Of a DNA stretch of 64,000 nucleotides, positions 21,233-35,110 are shown one piece after another. Under the pieces are notes generated by a model. The model worked only from the letters and a program-made list of their open reading frames with translations, did not search any database and was not told the DNA's origin. The stretch's first letter is position 1; each line of letters opens with the position of its first letter. Location: assembly GCA_036417435.1 (NCBI GenBank), contig JAZAQT010000027.1, positions 1 to 64,000 of the forward strand, read 5' to 3'. The stretch is from Inia geoffrensis. Taxonomy: Eukaryota; Chordata; Mammalia; Artiodactyla; Iniidae. Made by a program: the position numbers and the translations under genes.

Positions 21233-22968
21233 TTGGCCAAAAAGGGCGTATGCGTTTTTTCCTAAATATATTCAGGAAAAAACGCATACGCCCTTTTTGG
21301 CCAAGTGCATCACTGTCGAACTGCTGCCTCTTTTCCTACGCTTTCAGAGCAATTCTTATCTACCCCCTGATATCTGTTTTCTGCAATTCTGCATCGCGTT
21401 CAAATCCTCTTCACAGTCTTCCTTCAATAAATTTTTGGATGATAGGGGTCATTTGGAACTCTGCAGGATTTTGAGTTACAGTGCCACAAATCTCCTTTTC
21501 TCAACTCGCTTTCTTGTGAGCGGACCGCAAACCCGAAGAATTGCTTCAGGCCCTAATCTCGTTCCGGCATGGCACGCTGAGCCTTTGATGAATTCTTCTT
21601 CCTGTAGGGAAATAAGTGTTCAATGTGCCCATCGAAACACATCAAGTTAGCTGCTCATTCGTTCTCCTTATTCCTGTTCATCTTCCACAGAAATTGCAAA
21701 CTGTGCCAAACAAGAGGTCAAAGACACTGACTCTCCAAGTGGGGAGAATATTAATATTGCATCTGGAACGGCGAACTCGAGTACCAGAGGGCGAAAATGG
21801 CGATGAGTTTTAGAAATTTTGCCTGATCACTTCGTGGACCATATTCTGGGATTTCCATGCATATTTTAGCTGAAGGATAAATCCCTTACACGTGGAGATT
21901 TGGGACCCGTGGAATGGGAACCATGCACCATTACCTCAAAGGGTCTGCATTCCCTCACCAATAGTATCAGCCCCAAGTGTCCAGCTTTATCTCTCCCACA
22001 GCTGGGGATGTAGAGGTGGTAAATCCAAGATTCCTCACAAGCCCTGAAGGACTTATTTAAGAATTTCTCTCTATTTGACAGTCCTTGTGTTTTCTTTTTC
22101 AAATTTATTTTTATAAGGGGATTTAGCTTATTTACACTGCTGTGTGTATGCTGCTGTACACAAATCATTTTCTTATGGAGACCTATAAATGTATGGGTTT
22201 TAATTTTCTTCATAGTCAGGTATATTCCTAGGTTTTGAATACGGGGTGTTGAGTCCATTTGGTTGAGCAAGGAGTAGCTCTTGTCTAATATATATTTGGC
22301 TTATGGAATGGTATGTGTCCTAATGTCAACCTCTGGTTTTATGCAGCCTCCCCACTCTCCTTTCCCCTTAAGCAAGCATAAGTTTCTTTTGTAAATGTGA
22401 GACTCTCTTGTGTTTTGTAATGCAGTTCACACGTAGCCGTGTTTACATTCCCGGTATTAGTGATATCTTATGATGTTTCTTTTTCTGTGTGACTTATTTC
22501 ACTTAGAATCATCGTAACTAAATCCACTCATTATGCTGCTACTGGTCTGTTGCCATTGATTTCATTGTTGAGTGATATTCCATTGTAGGGATGTACCACA
22601 ACTTCTATATCCATTTTTCTCTTTCTGGGCTATTAAAGTTGTACCATAGTCAAGGCTCCCGTACACAGAGCAGCCCCAAACTTTGGTGTGGCTGTGTCTT
22701 TTTCATTTAAATTTTCCGAATCTATAGCACCATAAGTGGAAGTGCCCTAGGCTCTCTAGCTTGGTTTTTTCTTTGTTCCAGGAAACACCATACACTTTTC
22801 CAGAGTGGCTGTTGGCAATTTACATCCCGCCCATCAGCATAACAAGGCTGCCGGTTCTTCATGGCCTGTCCTGCCTCTCTGGATTTTACACTTTTTTCGG
22901 ACGGCCCTTTGGATCGGTGGGATGTGAGACTGCCTTGTAGTGCGGATTTCCATTGCAGGCTTGCTTGG
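21233..22968 (+). repeat. Satellite monomer M5, type B
   Basis: Period 1736 bp. Type B markers are tttggaactctgcagg with attttgag, cccatcgaaac, gaatattaat, ccagagggcgaa and cagctggggatg. The palindrome has one change near the centre (cctaaatatattcagg). Confidence 0.9.
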
Positions 22969-24701
22969 TTGGCCAAAAAGGGCGTATGCGTTTTTTCTTG
23001 AATATATTCAGGAAAAAACGCATACGCCCTTTTTGGCCAAGTGCATCACTGTCGAACTGCTGCCTCTTTTCCTACGCTTTCAGAGAAATTCTTATCTACC
23101 CCCTGATATCTGTTTTCTGCAATTCTGCATCGCGTTCAAGTCTTCACAGCCTTCCTTCAATAAATTTTTGGATGATAGGGGTCATTAGGAACTCTGCAGG
23201 ATTGTGAGTTACAGTGCCACAAATCTCCTTTTCTCAACTCGCTTTGTTGTGAGCTGACCGCAAACCCGAAGAATTGCTTCAGGCCCTAATCTCGTTCCGG
23301 CATGGCACGCTGAGCCTTTGATGAATTCTTCTTCCTGTAGGGAAATCAGTGTTCAATGTGCCCGTCCAAACACATCAAGTTAGCTGCTCATTCGTTCTCC
23401 TTATTCCTGTTCATCTTCCACAGAAATTGCAAACTGTGCCAAACAAGAGGTCAAAGGCACTGACTCTCCAAGTGGGGAGAATGTTAATATTGCATCTGGA
23501 ACGGCGAACTTGAGTACCAGGGGGCTAAAATGGCGATGAGTTTTAGAAATTGTGCCTGATCACTTCGTGGACCATATTCTGGGTTTTCCATGCATATTTT
23601 AGCTGAAGGATAAATCCCTTTCACGTGGAGATTTGGGACCCGTGGAATGGGAACCATGCACCATTACCTCAAAGGGTCTGCATTCCCTCACCAATAGTAT
23701 CAGCCCCAAGTGTCCAGCCTTATCTCTCCCACAGCTGTGGATGTAGAGGTGGTAAATCCAAGATTCCTCACAAGCCCTGAAGGACTTATTTAAGAATTTC
23801 TCTCTATTTGACAGTCCTTGTGTTTTCTTTTTCAAATTTATTTTTATAAGGGGATTTAGCTTATTGACACTGCTGTGTGTATGCTGCTGTACACAAATGA
23901 TTTTCTTATGGAGACCTATAAATGTATGGGTTTTAATTTTCTTCATAGTCAGGTATATTCCTAGGTTTTGAATACGGGGTGTTGAGTCCATTTGGTTGAG
24001 CAAGGAGTAGCTCTTGTCTAATATATATTTGGCTTATGGAATGGTATCTGTCCTAATGTCAACCTCTGGTTTTATGCAGCCTCCCCACTCTCCTTTCCCC
24101 TTAAGCAAGCATAAGTTTCTTTTGTAAATGTGAGACTCTCTTGTGTTTTGTAATGCAGTTCACACGTAGCCGTGTTTACATTCCCGGTATTAGTGATATC
24201 TTATGATGTTTCTTTTTCTGTGTGACTTATTTCACTTAGAATCATCGTAACTAAATCCCCTCATTATGCTGCTACTGGTCTGTTGCCATTGATTTCATTG
24301 TTGAGTGATATTCCATTGTAGGGATGTACCACAACTTCTATATCCATTTTTCTCTTTCTGGGCTATTAAAGTTGTACCATAGTCAAGGCTCCCGTACACA
24401 GAGCAGCCCCAAACTTTGGTGTGGCTGTGTCTTTTTCATTTAAATTTTCCGAATCTATAGCACCATAAGTGGAAGTGCCCTAGGCTCTCTAGCTTGGTTT
24501 TTTCTTTGTTCCAGGAAACACCATACACTTTTCCAGAGTGGCTGTTGGCAATTTACATCCCGCCCATCAGCATAACAAGGCTGCCGGTTCTTCATGGCCT
24601 GTCCTGCCTCTCTGGATTTTACACTTTTTTCGGACGGCCCTTTGGATCGGTGGGATGTGAGACTGCCTTGTAGTGCGGATTTCCATTGCAGGCTTGCTTG
24701 G
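22969..24701 (+). repeat. Satellite monomer M6, type A with 3-bp deletion
   Basis: Period 1733 bp; gttcaagtcttcacag replaces the usual gttcaagtcctcttcacag. The palindrome has one mismatch (ttcttgaatat). It forms a small subfamily with M7 and M8, which share the shortening. Confidence 0.9.
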
Positions 24702-26434
24702 TTGGCCAAAAAGGGCGTATGCGTTTTTTCCTGAATATATTCAGGAAAAAACGCATACGCCCTTTTTGGCCAAGTGCATCACTGTCGAACTGCTGCCTCT
24801 TTTCCTACGCTTTCAGAGCAATTCTTATCTACCCCCTGATATCTGTTTTCTGCAATTCTGCATCGCGTTCAAGTCTTCACAGCCTTCCTTCAATAAATTT
24901 TTGGATGATAGGGGTCATTAGGAACTCTGCAGGATTGTGAGTTACAGTACCACAAATCTCCTTTTCTCAACTCGCTTTGTTGTGAGCGGACCGCAAACCC
25001 GAAGAATTGCTTCAGGCCCTAATCTCGTTCCGGCATGGCACGCTGAGCCTTTGATGAATTCTTCTTCCTGTAGGGAAATCAGTGTTCAATGTGCCCGTCC
25101 AAACACATCAAGTTAGCTGCTCATTCGTTCTCCTTATTCCTGTTCATCTTCCACAGAAATTGCAAACTGTGCCAAACAAGAGGTCAAAGGCACTGACTCT
25201 CCAAGTGGGGAGAATGTTAATATTGCATCTGGAACAGCGAACTCGAGTACCAGGGGGCTAAAATGGCGATGAGTTTTAGAAATTGTGCCTGATCACTTCG
25301 TGGACCATATTCTGGGTTTTCCATGCATATTTTAGCTGAAGGATAAATCCCTTTCACGTGGAGATTTGGGACCCGTGGAATGGGAACCATGCACCATTAC
25401 CTCAAAGGGTCTGCATTCCCTCACCAATAGTATCAGCCCCAAGTGTCCAGCCTTATCTCTCCCACAGCTGTGGATGTAGAGGTGGTAAATCCAAGATTCC
25501 TCACAAGCCCTGAAGGACTTATTTAAGAATTTCTCTCTATTTGACAGTCCTTGTGTTTTCTTTTTCAAATTTATTTTTATAAGGGGATTTAGCTTATTGA
25601 CACTGCTGTGTGTATGCTGCTGTACACAAATGATTTTCTTATGGAGACCTATAAATGTATGGGTTTTAATTTTCTTCATAGTCAGGTATATTCCTAGGTT
25701 TTGAATACGGGGTGTTGAGTCCATTTGGTTGAGCAAGGAGTAGCTCTTGTCTAATATATATTTGGCTTATGGAATGGTATCTGTCCTAATGTCAACCTCT
25801 GGTTTTATGCAGCCTCCCCACTCTCCTTTCCCCTTAAGCAAGCATAAGTTTCTTTTGTAAATGTGAGACTCTCTTGTGTTTTGTAATGCAGTTCACACGT
25901 AGCCATGTTTACATTCCCGGTATTCGTGATATCTTATGATGTTTCTTTTTCTGTGTGACTTATTTCACTTAGAATCATCGTAACTAAATCCACTCATTAT
26001 GCTGCTACTGGTCTGTTGCCATTGATTTCATTGTTGAGTGATATTCCATTGTAGGGAAGTACCACAACTTCTATATCCATTTTTCTCTTTCTGGGCTATT
26101 AAAGTTGTACCATAGTCAAGGCTCCCGTACACAGAGCAGCCCCAAACTTTGGTGTGGCTGTGTCTTTTTCATTTAAATTTTCCGAATCTATAGCACCATA
26201 AGTGGAAGTGCCCTAGGCTCTCTAGCTTGGTTTTTTCTTTGTTCCAGGAAACACCATCCACTTCTCCAGAGTGGCTGTTGGCAATTTACATCCCGCCCAT
26301 CAGCATAACAAGGCTGCCGGTTCTCCATGGCCTGTCCTGCCTCTCTGGATTTTACACTTTTTTCGGACGGCCCTTTGGATCGGTGGGAAGTGAGACTGCC
26401 TTGTAGTGCGGATTTCCACTGCAGGCTTGCTTGG
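24702..26434 (+). repeat. Satellite monomer M7, type A with 3-bp deletion
   Basis: Period 1733 bp, perfect palindrome. It is nearly identical to M6, including the 3-bp loss, which indicates a recent duplication of one into the other. Confidence 0.9.
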
Positions 26435-28167
26435 TTGGCCAAAAAGGGCGTATGCGTTTTTTCCTGAATATATTCAGGAAAAAACGCATACGCCCTTTTT
26501 GGCCAAGTGCATCACTGTCGAACTGCTGCCTCTTTTCCTACGCTTTCAGAGCAATTCTTATCTACCCCCTGATATCTGTTTTCTGCAATTCTGCATCGCG
26601 TTCAATTTTTCACAGCCTTCCTTCAATAAATTTTTGGATGATAGGGGTCATTAGGAACTCTGCAGGATTGTGAGTTACAGTGCCACAAATCTCCTTTTCT
26701 CAACTCGCTTTGTTGTGAGCTGACCGCAAACCCGAAGAATTGCTTCAGGCCCTAATCTCGTTCCGGCATGGCACGCTGAGCCTTTGATGAATTCTTCTTC
26801 CTGTAGGGAAATCAGTGTTCAATGTGCCCGTCCAAACACATCAAGTTAGCTGCTCATTCGTTCTCCTTATTCCTGTTCATCTTCCACGGAAATTGCAAAC
26901 TGTGCCAAACAAGAGGTCAAAGGCACTGACTCTCCAAGTGGGGAGAATATTAATATTGCATCTGGAACGGCGAACTCGAGTACCAGAGGGCGAAAATGGC
27001 GATGAGTTTTAGAAATTTTGCCTGATCACTTCGTGGACCATATTCTGGGATTTCCATGCATATTTTAGCTGAAGGATAAATCCCTTACACGTGGAGATTT
27101 GGGACCCGTGGAATGGGAACCATGCACCATTACCTCAAAGGGTTTGCATTCCCTCACCAATAGTATCAGCCCCAAGTGTCCAGCTTTATCTCTCTCACAG
27201 CTGGGGATGTAGAGGTGGTAAATCCTAGATTCCTCACAAGCCCTGAAGGACTTATTTTAGAATTTCTCTCTATTTGACAGTCCTTGTGTTTTCTTTTTCA
27301 AATTTATTTTTATAAGGGGATTTAGCTTATTGACACTGCTGTGTGTATGCTGCTGTACACAAATGATTTTCTTGTGGAGACCTATAAATGTATGGGTTTT
27401 AATTTTCTTCATAGTCAGGTATATTCCTAGGTTTTGAATACGGGGTGTTGAGTCCATTTGGTTGAGCAAGGAGTAGCTCTTGTCTAATATATATTTGGCT
27501 TATGGAATGGTATCTGTCCTAATGTCAACCTCTGGTTTTATGCAGCCTCCCCACTCTCCTTTCCCCTTAAGCAAGCATAAGTTTCTTTTGTAAATGTGAG
27601 ACTCTCTTGTGTTTTGTAATGCAGTTCACACGTTGCCGTGTTTACATTCCTGGTATTAGTGATATCTTATGATGTTTCTTTTTCTGTGTGACTTATTTCA
27701 CTTAGAATCATCGTAACTAAATCCACTCATTATGCTGCTACTGGTCTGTTGCCATTGATTTCATTGTTGAGTGATATTCCATTGTAGGGATGTACCACAA
27801 CTTCTATATCCATTTTTCTCTTTCTGGGCTATTAAAGTTGTACCATAGTCAAGGCTCCCGTACACAGAGCAGCCCCAAACTTTGGTGTGGCTGTGTCTTT
27901 TTCATTTAAATTTTCCGAATCTATAGCACCATAAGTGGAAGTGCCCTAGGCTCTCTAGCTTGTTTTTTTCTTTGTTCCAGGAAACACCATCCACTTCTCC
28001 AGAGTGGCTGTTGGCAATTTACATACCGCCCATCAGCATAACAAGGCTGCCGGTTCTCCATGGCCTGTCCTGCCTCTCTGGATTTTACACTTTTTTCGGA
28101 CGGCCCTTTGGATCGGTGGGAAGTGAGACTGACTTGTAGTGCGGATTTCCACTGCAGGCTTGCTTGG
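26435..28167 (+). repeat. Satellite monomer M8, A/B recombinant
   Basis: Period 1733 bp, perfect palindrome. The left part has type A markers (aggattgtgag, cccgtccaaac near 26827) and the A-type 3-bp loss. From gaatattaat near 26945 onward all markers are type B (ccagagggcgaa, cagctggggatg). The switch lies between about 26830 and 26945, as a crossover or conversion tract would leave. Confidence 0.85.
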
Positions 28168-29903
28168 TTGGCCAAAAAGGGCGTATGCGTTTTTTCCTGA
28201 ATATATTCAGGAAAAAACGCATACGCCCTTTTTGGCCAAGTGCATCACTGTCGAACTGCTGCCTCTTTTCCTACGCTTTCACAGCAATTCTTATCTACCC
28301 CCTGATATCTGTTTTCTGCAATTCTGCGTCGCGTTCAAATCCTCTTCACAGCCTTCCTTCAATAAATTTTTGGATGATAGGGGTCATTTGGAACTCTGCA
28401 GGATTTTGAGTTACAGTGCCACAAATCTCCTTTTCTCAACTCGCTTTCTTGTGAGCGGACCGCAAACCCGAAGAATTGCTTCAGGCCCTAATCTCTTTCC
28501 GGCATGGCATGCTGAGCCTTTGATGAATTCTTCTTCCTGTAGGGAAATCAGTGTTCAATGTGCCCATCGAAACACATCAAGTTAGCTGCTCATTCGTTCT
28601 CCTTATTCCTGTTCATCTTCCACAGAAATTGCAAACTGTGCCAAACAAGAGGTCAAAGGCACTGACTCTCCAAGTGGGGAGAATATTAATATTGCATCTG
28701 GAACGGCGAACTCGAGTACCAGAGGGCGAAAATGGCGATGAGTTTTAGAAATTTTGCCTGATCACTTCGTGGACCATATTCTGGGATTTCCATGCATATT
28801 TTAGCTGAAGGATAAATCCCTTACACGTGGAGATTTGGGACCCGTGGAATGGGAACCATGCACCATTACCTCAAAGGGTCTGCATTCCCTCACCAATAGT
28901 ATCAGCCCCAAGTGTCCAGCTTTATCTCTCCCACAGCTGGGGATGTAGAGGTGGTAAATCCAAGATTCCTCACAAGCCCTGAAGGACGTATTTAAGAATT
29001 TCTCTCTATTTGACAGTCCTTGTGTTTTCTTTTTCAAATTTATTTTTATAAGGGGATTTAGCTTATTTACACTACTGTGTGTATGCTGCTGTACACAAAT
29101 GATTTTCTTATGGAGACCTATAAATGTATGGGTTTTAATTTTCTTCATAGTCAGGTATATTCCTAGGTTTTGAATACGGGGTGTTGAGTCCATTTGGTTG
29201 AGCAAGGAGTAGCTCTTGTCTAATATATATTTGGCTTATGGAATGGTATCTGTCCTAATGTCAACCTCTGGTTTTATGCAGCCTCCCCACTCTCCCTTCC
29301 CCTTAAGCAAGCATAAGTTTCTTTTGTAAATGTGAGACTCTGTTGTGTTTTGTAATGAAGTTCACACGTAGCCGTGTTTACATTCCCGGTATTAGTGATA
29401 TCTTATGATGTTTCTTTTTCTGTGTGACTTATTTCACTTAGAATCATCGTAACTAAATCCACTCATTATGCTGCTACTGCTCTGTTGCCATTGATTTCAT
29501 TGTTGAGTGATATTCCATTGTAGGGATGTACCACAACTTCTATATCCATTTTTCTCTTTCTGGGCTATTAAAGTTGTACCATAGTCAAGGCTCCGGTACA
29601 CAGAGCAGCCCCAAACTTTGGTGTGGCTGTGTCTTTTTCATTTAAATTTTCGGAATCTATAGCACCATAAGTGGAAGTGCCCTAGGCTCTCTAGCTTGTT
29701 TTTTTCTTTGTTCCAGGAAACACCATCCACTTCTCCAGAGTGGCTGTTGGCAATTTACATCCCGCCCATCAGCATAACAAGGCTGCCGGTTCTCCATGGC
29801 CTGTCCTGCCTCTCTGGATTTTACACTTTTTTCGGACGGCACTTTGGATCGGTGGGATGTGAGACTGCCTTGTAGTGCGGATTTCCATTGCAGGCTTGCT
29901 TGG
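28168..29903 (+). repeat. Satellite monomer M9, type B
   Basis: Period 1736 bp, perfect palindrome. Private markers aatgaagttcacacg near 29356 and ctgctctgttgcc near 29477 reappear 6943 bp later in M13. Confidence 0.9.
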
Positions 29904-31639
29904 TTGGCCAAAAAGGGCGTATGCGTTTTTTCCTGAATATATTCAGGAAAAAACGCATACGCCCTTTTTGGCCAAGTGCATCACTGTCGAACTGCTGCCT
30001 CTTTTCCTACGCTTTCAGAGCAATTCTTATCTACCCCCTGATATCTGTTTTCTGCAATTCTGCATCGCGTTCAAGTCCTCTTCTCAGCCTTCCTTCAATA
30101 AATTTTTGGATGATAGGGGTCATTTGGAACTCTGCAGGATTGTGAGTTACAGTGCCAAAAATCTCCTTTTCTCAACTCGCTTTATTGTGAGCTGACCGCA
30201 AAACCGAAAAATTGCTTCAGGCCTTAATCTCGTTCAGGCATGGCACGCTGAGCCTTTGATGAATTCTTCTTCCTGTAGGGAAATCAGTGTTCAATGTGCC
30301 CGTCCAAACACATCAAGTTAGCTGCTCATTCGTTCTCCTTATTCCTGTTCATCTTCCACAGAAATTGCAAACTGTGCCAAACAAGAGGTCAAAGGCACTG
30401 ACTCTCCAAGTGGGGAGAATGTTAATATTGCATCTGGAATGGCGAACTCGAGTACCAGGGGGCTAAAATGGCGATGAGTTTTAGAAATTGTGCCTCATCA
30501 CTTCGTGGACCATATTCTGGGTTTTCCATGCATATTTTAGCTGAAGGATAAATCCCTTTCACGTGGAGATTTGGGACCCGTGGAATGGGAACCATGCACC
30601 ATTACCTCAAAGGGTCTGCATTCCCTCACCAATAGTATCAGCCCCAAGTGTCCAGCCTTATCTCTCCCACAGCTGTGGATGTAGAGGTGGTAAATCCAAG
30701 ATTCCTCACAAGCCCTGAAGGACTTATTTAAGAATTTCTCTCTATTTGACAGTCCTTGTGTTTTCTTTTTCAAATTTATTTTTATAAGGGGATTTAGCTT
30801 ATTGACACTGCTGTGTGTATGCTGCTTTACACAAATGATTTTCTTATGGAGACCTATAAATGTATGGGTTTTAATTTTCTTCATAGTCAGGTATATTCCT
30901 AGGTTTTGAATACGGGGTGTTGAGTCCATTTGGTTGAGCAAGGAGTAGCTCTTGTCTAATATATATTTGGCTTATGGAATGGTATCTGTCCTTATGTCAA
31001 CCTCTGGTTTTATGCAGCCTCCCCACTCTCCTTTCCCCTTAAGCAAGCAAAAGTTTGTTTTGTAAATGTGAGACTCTCTTGTGTTTTGTAATGCAGTTCA
31101 CACGTAGCCGTGTTTACATTCCCGGTATTAGTGATATCTTATGATGTTTCTTTTTCTGTGTGACTTATTTCACTTAGAATCATCGTAACTAAATCCACTC
31201 ATTATGCTGCTACTGGTCTGTTGCCATTGATTTCATTGTTGAGTGATATTCCATTGTAGGGATGTACCACAACTTCTATATCCATTTTTCTCTTTCTGGG
31301 CTATTAAAGTTGTACCATAGTCAAGGCTCCCGTACACAGAGCAGCCCCAAACTTTGGTGTGGCTGTGTCTTTTTCATTTAAATTTTCCGAATCTATAGCA
31401 CCATAAGTGGAAGTGCCCTAGGCTCTCTAGCTTGGTTTTTTCTTTGTTCCAGGAAACACCATCCACTTCTCCAGAGTGGCTGTTGGCAATTTACATCCCG
31501 CCCATCAGCATAACAAGGCTGCCGGTTCTCCATGGCCTGTCCTGCCTCTCTGGATTTTACACTTTTTTCGGACGGCCCTTTGGATCGGTGGGAAGTGAGA
31601 CTGCCTTGTAGTGCGGATTTCCACTGCAGGCTTGCTTGG
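29904..31639 (+). repeat. Satellite monomer M10, type A'
   Basis: Period 1736 bp, perfect palindrome. Type A' markers are cctcttctcagcc, gcaaaaccgaaaaattgc and ctcgttcaggcatgg. Its closest relative is M14, 6943 bp away. Confidence 0.9.
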
Positions 31640-33375
31640 TTGGCCAAAAAGGGCGTATGCGTTTTTTCCTGAATATATTCAGGAAAAAACGCATACGCCC
31701 TTTTTGGCCAAGTGCATCACTGTCGAACTGCTGCCTCTTTTCCTACGCTTTCAGAGCAATTCTTATCTACCCCCTGATATCTGTTTTCTGCAATTCTGCG
31801 TCGCGTTCAAATCCTCTTCACAGCCTTCCTTCAATAAATTTTTGGATGATAGGGGTCATTTGGAACTCTGCAGGATTTTGAGTTACAGTGCCACAAATCT
31901 CCTTTTCTCAACTCGCTTTCTTGTGAGCGGACCGCAAACCCGAAGAATTGCTTCAGGCCCTAATCTCGTTCCGGCATGGCACGCTGAGCCTTTGATGAAT
32001 TCTTCTTCCTGTAGGGAAATCAGTGTTCAATGTGCCCATCGAAACACATCAAGTTAGCTGCTCATTCGTTCTCCTTATTCCTGTTCATCTTCCACAGAAA
32101 TTGCAAACTGTGCCAAACAAGAGGTCAAAGGCACTGACTCTCCGAGTGGGGAGAATATTAATATTGCATCTGGAACGGCGAACTCGAGTACCAGAGGGCG
32201 AAAATGGCGATGAGTTTTAGAAATTTTGCCTGATCACTTCGTGGACCATATTCTGGGATTTCCATGCATATTTTAGCTGAAGGATAAATCCCTTACACGT
32301 GGAGATTTGGGATCCGTGGAATGGGAACCATGCACCATTACCTCAAAGGGTCTGCATTCCCTCACCAATAGTATCAGCCCCAAGTGTCCAGCTTTATCTC
32401 TCCCACAGCTGGGGATGTAGAGGTGGTAAATCCAAGATTCCTCACAGGCCCTGAAGGACTTATTTAAGAATTTCTCTCTATTTGACAGTCCTTGTGTTTT
32501 CTTTTTCAAATTTATTTTTATAAGGGGATTTAGCTTATTTACACTACTGTGTGTATGCTGCTGTACACAAATGATTTTCTTATGGAGACCTATAAATGTA
32601 TGGGTTTTAATTTTCTTCATAGTCAGGTATATTCCTAGGTTTTGAATACGGGGTGTTGAGTCCATTTGGTTGAGCAAGGAGTAGCTCTTGTCTAATATAT
32701 ATTTGGCTTATGGAATGGTATCTGTCCTTATGTCAACCTCTGGTTTTATGCAGCCTCCCCACTCTCCTTTCCCCTTAAGCAAGCAAAAGTTTGTTTTGTA
32801 AATGTGAGACTCTCTTGTGTTTTGTAATGCAGTTCACACGTAGCCGTGTTTACATTCCCGGTATTAGTGATATCTTATGATGTTTCTTTTTCTGTGTGAC
32901 TTATTTCACTTAGAATCATCGTAACTAAATCCACTCATTATGCTGCTACTGGTCTGTTGCCATTGATTTCATTGTTGAGTGATATTCCATTGTAGGGATG
33001 TACCACAACTTCTATATCCATTTTTCTCTTTCTGGGCTATTAAAGTTGTACCATAGTCAAGGCTCCCGTACACAGAGCAGCCCCAAACTTTGGTGTGGCT
33101 GTGTCTTTTTCATTTAAATTTTCCGAATCTATAGCACCATAAGTGGAAGTGCCCTAGGCTCTCTAGCTTGGTTTTTTCTTTGTTCCAGGAAACACCATCC
33201 ACTTCTCCAGAGTGGCTGTTGGCAATTTACATCCCGCCCATCAGCATAACAAGGCTGCCGGTTCTCCATGGCCTGTCCTGCCTCTCTGGATTTTACACTT
33301 TTTTCGGACGGCCCTTTGGATCGGTGGGATGTGAGACTGCCTTGTAGTGCGGATGTCCATTGCAGGCTTGCTTGG
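31640..33375 (+). repeat. Satellite monomer M11, type B
   Basis: Period 1736 bp, perfect palindrome, full type B marker set. Its L1 part carries gcaaaagtttgttttg, a variant that becomes common to the right. Confidence 0.9.
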
Positions 33376-35110
33376 TTGGCCAAAAAGGGCATATGCGTTT
33401 TTTCCTGAATATATTCAGGAAAAAACGCATACGCCCTTTTTGGCCAAGTGCATCACTGTCGAACTGCTGCCTCTTTTCCTACGCTTTCAGAGAAATTCTT
33501 ATCTACCCCCTGATATCTGTTTTCTGCAATTCTGCATCGCGTTCATGTCCTCTTCACAGCCTTCCTTCAATAAATTTTTGGATGATAGGGGTCATTAGGA
33601 ACTCTGCAGGATTGTGAGTTACAGTGCCAAAAATCTCCTTTTCTCAACTCGCTTTCTTGTGAGCTGACCGCAAACCCGAAGAATTGCTTCAGGCCCTAAT
33701 CTCGTTCCGGCATGGCACGCTGAGCCTTTGATGAATTCTTCTTCCTGTAAGGAAATCAGTGTTCAATGTGCCCGTCCAAACACATCAAGTTAGCTGCTCA
33801 TTCGTTCTCCTTATTCCTGTTCATCTTCCACAGAAATTGCAAACTGTGCCAAACAAGAGGTCAAAGGCACTGACTCTCCAAGTGGGGAGAATGTTAATAT
33901 TGCATCTGGAACGGCGAACTCGAGTACCAGGGGGCTAAAATGGCGATGAGTTTTAGAAATTGTGCCTGATCACTTCGTGGACCATATTCTGGGTTTTCCA
34001 TGCATATTTTAGCTGAAGGATAAATCCCTTTCACGTGGAGATTTGGGACCCGTGGAATGGGAACCATGCACCATTACCTCAAAGGGTCTGCATTCCCTCA
34101 CCAATAGTATCAGCCCCAAGTGTCCAGCCTTATCTCTCCCACAGCTGTGGATGTAGAGGTGGTAAATCCAAGATTCCTCACAAGCCCTGAAGGACTTATT
34201 TAAGAATTTCTCTCTATTTGACAGTCCTTGTGTTTTCTTTTTCAAATTTATTTTTATAAGGGGATTTAGCTTATTGACACTGCTGTGTGTATGCTGCTGT
34301 ACACAAATGATTTTCTTATGGAGACCTATAAATGTATGGGTTTTAATTTTCTTCATAGTCAGGTATATTCCTAGGTTTTGAATACGGGGTGTTGAGTCCA
34401 TTTGGTTGAGCAAGGAGTAGCTCTTGTCTAATATATATTTGGCTTATGGAATGGTATCTGTCCTAATGTCAACCTCTGGTTTTATGCAGCCTCCCCACTC
34501 TCCTTTCCCCTTAAGCAAGCATAAGTTTCTTTTGTAAATGTGAGACTCTCTTGTGTTTTGTAATGCAGTTCACACGTTGCCGTGTTTACATTCCTGGTAT
34601 TAGTGATATCTTATGATGTTTCTTTTTCTGTGTGACTTATTTCACTTAGAATCATCGTAACTAAATCCACTCATTATGCTGCTGCTGGTCTGTTGCCATT
34701 GATTTCATTGTTGAGTGATATTCCATTGTAGGGATGTACCACAACTTCTATATCCATTTTTCTCTTTCTGGGCTATTAAAGTTGTACCATAGTCAAGCTC
34801 CCGTACACAGAGCAGCCCCAAACTTTGGTGTGGCTGTGTCTTTTTCATTTAAATTTTCCGAATCTATAGCACCATAAGTGGAAGTGCCCTAGGCTCTCTA
34901 GCTTGTTTTTTTCTTTGTTCCAGGAAACACCATCCACTTCTCCAGAGTGGCTGTTGGCAATTTACATCCCGCCCATCAGCATAACAAGGCTGCCGGTTCT
35001 CCATGGCCTGTCCTGCCTCTCTGGATTTTACACTTTTTTCGGACGGCCCTTTGGATCGGTGGGAAGTGAGACTGCCTTGTAGTGCGGATTTCCACTGCAG
35101 GCTTGCTTGG
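33376..35110 (+). repeat. Satellite monomer M12, type A
   Basis: Period 1735 bp because of a one-base loss near 34796 (caagctcccg). The palindrome has a single left-arm change (gggcatatgcg). The tail carries cacgttgccgtg and ttcctggtatt. Confidence 0.9.
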
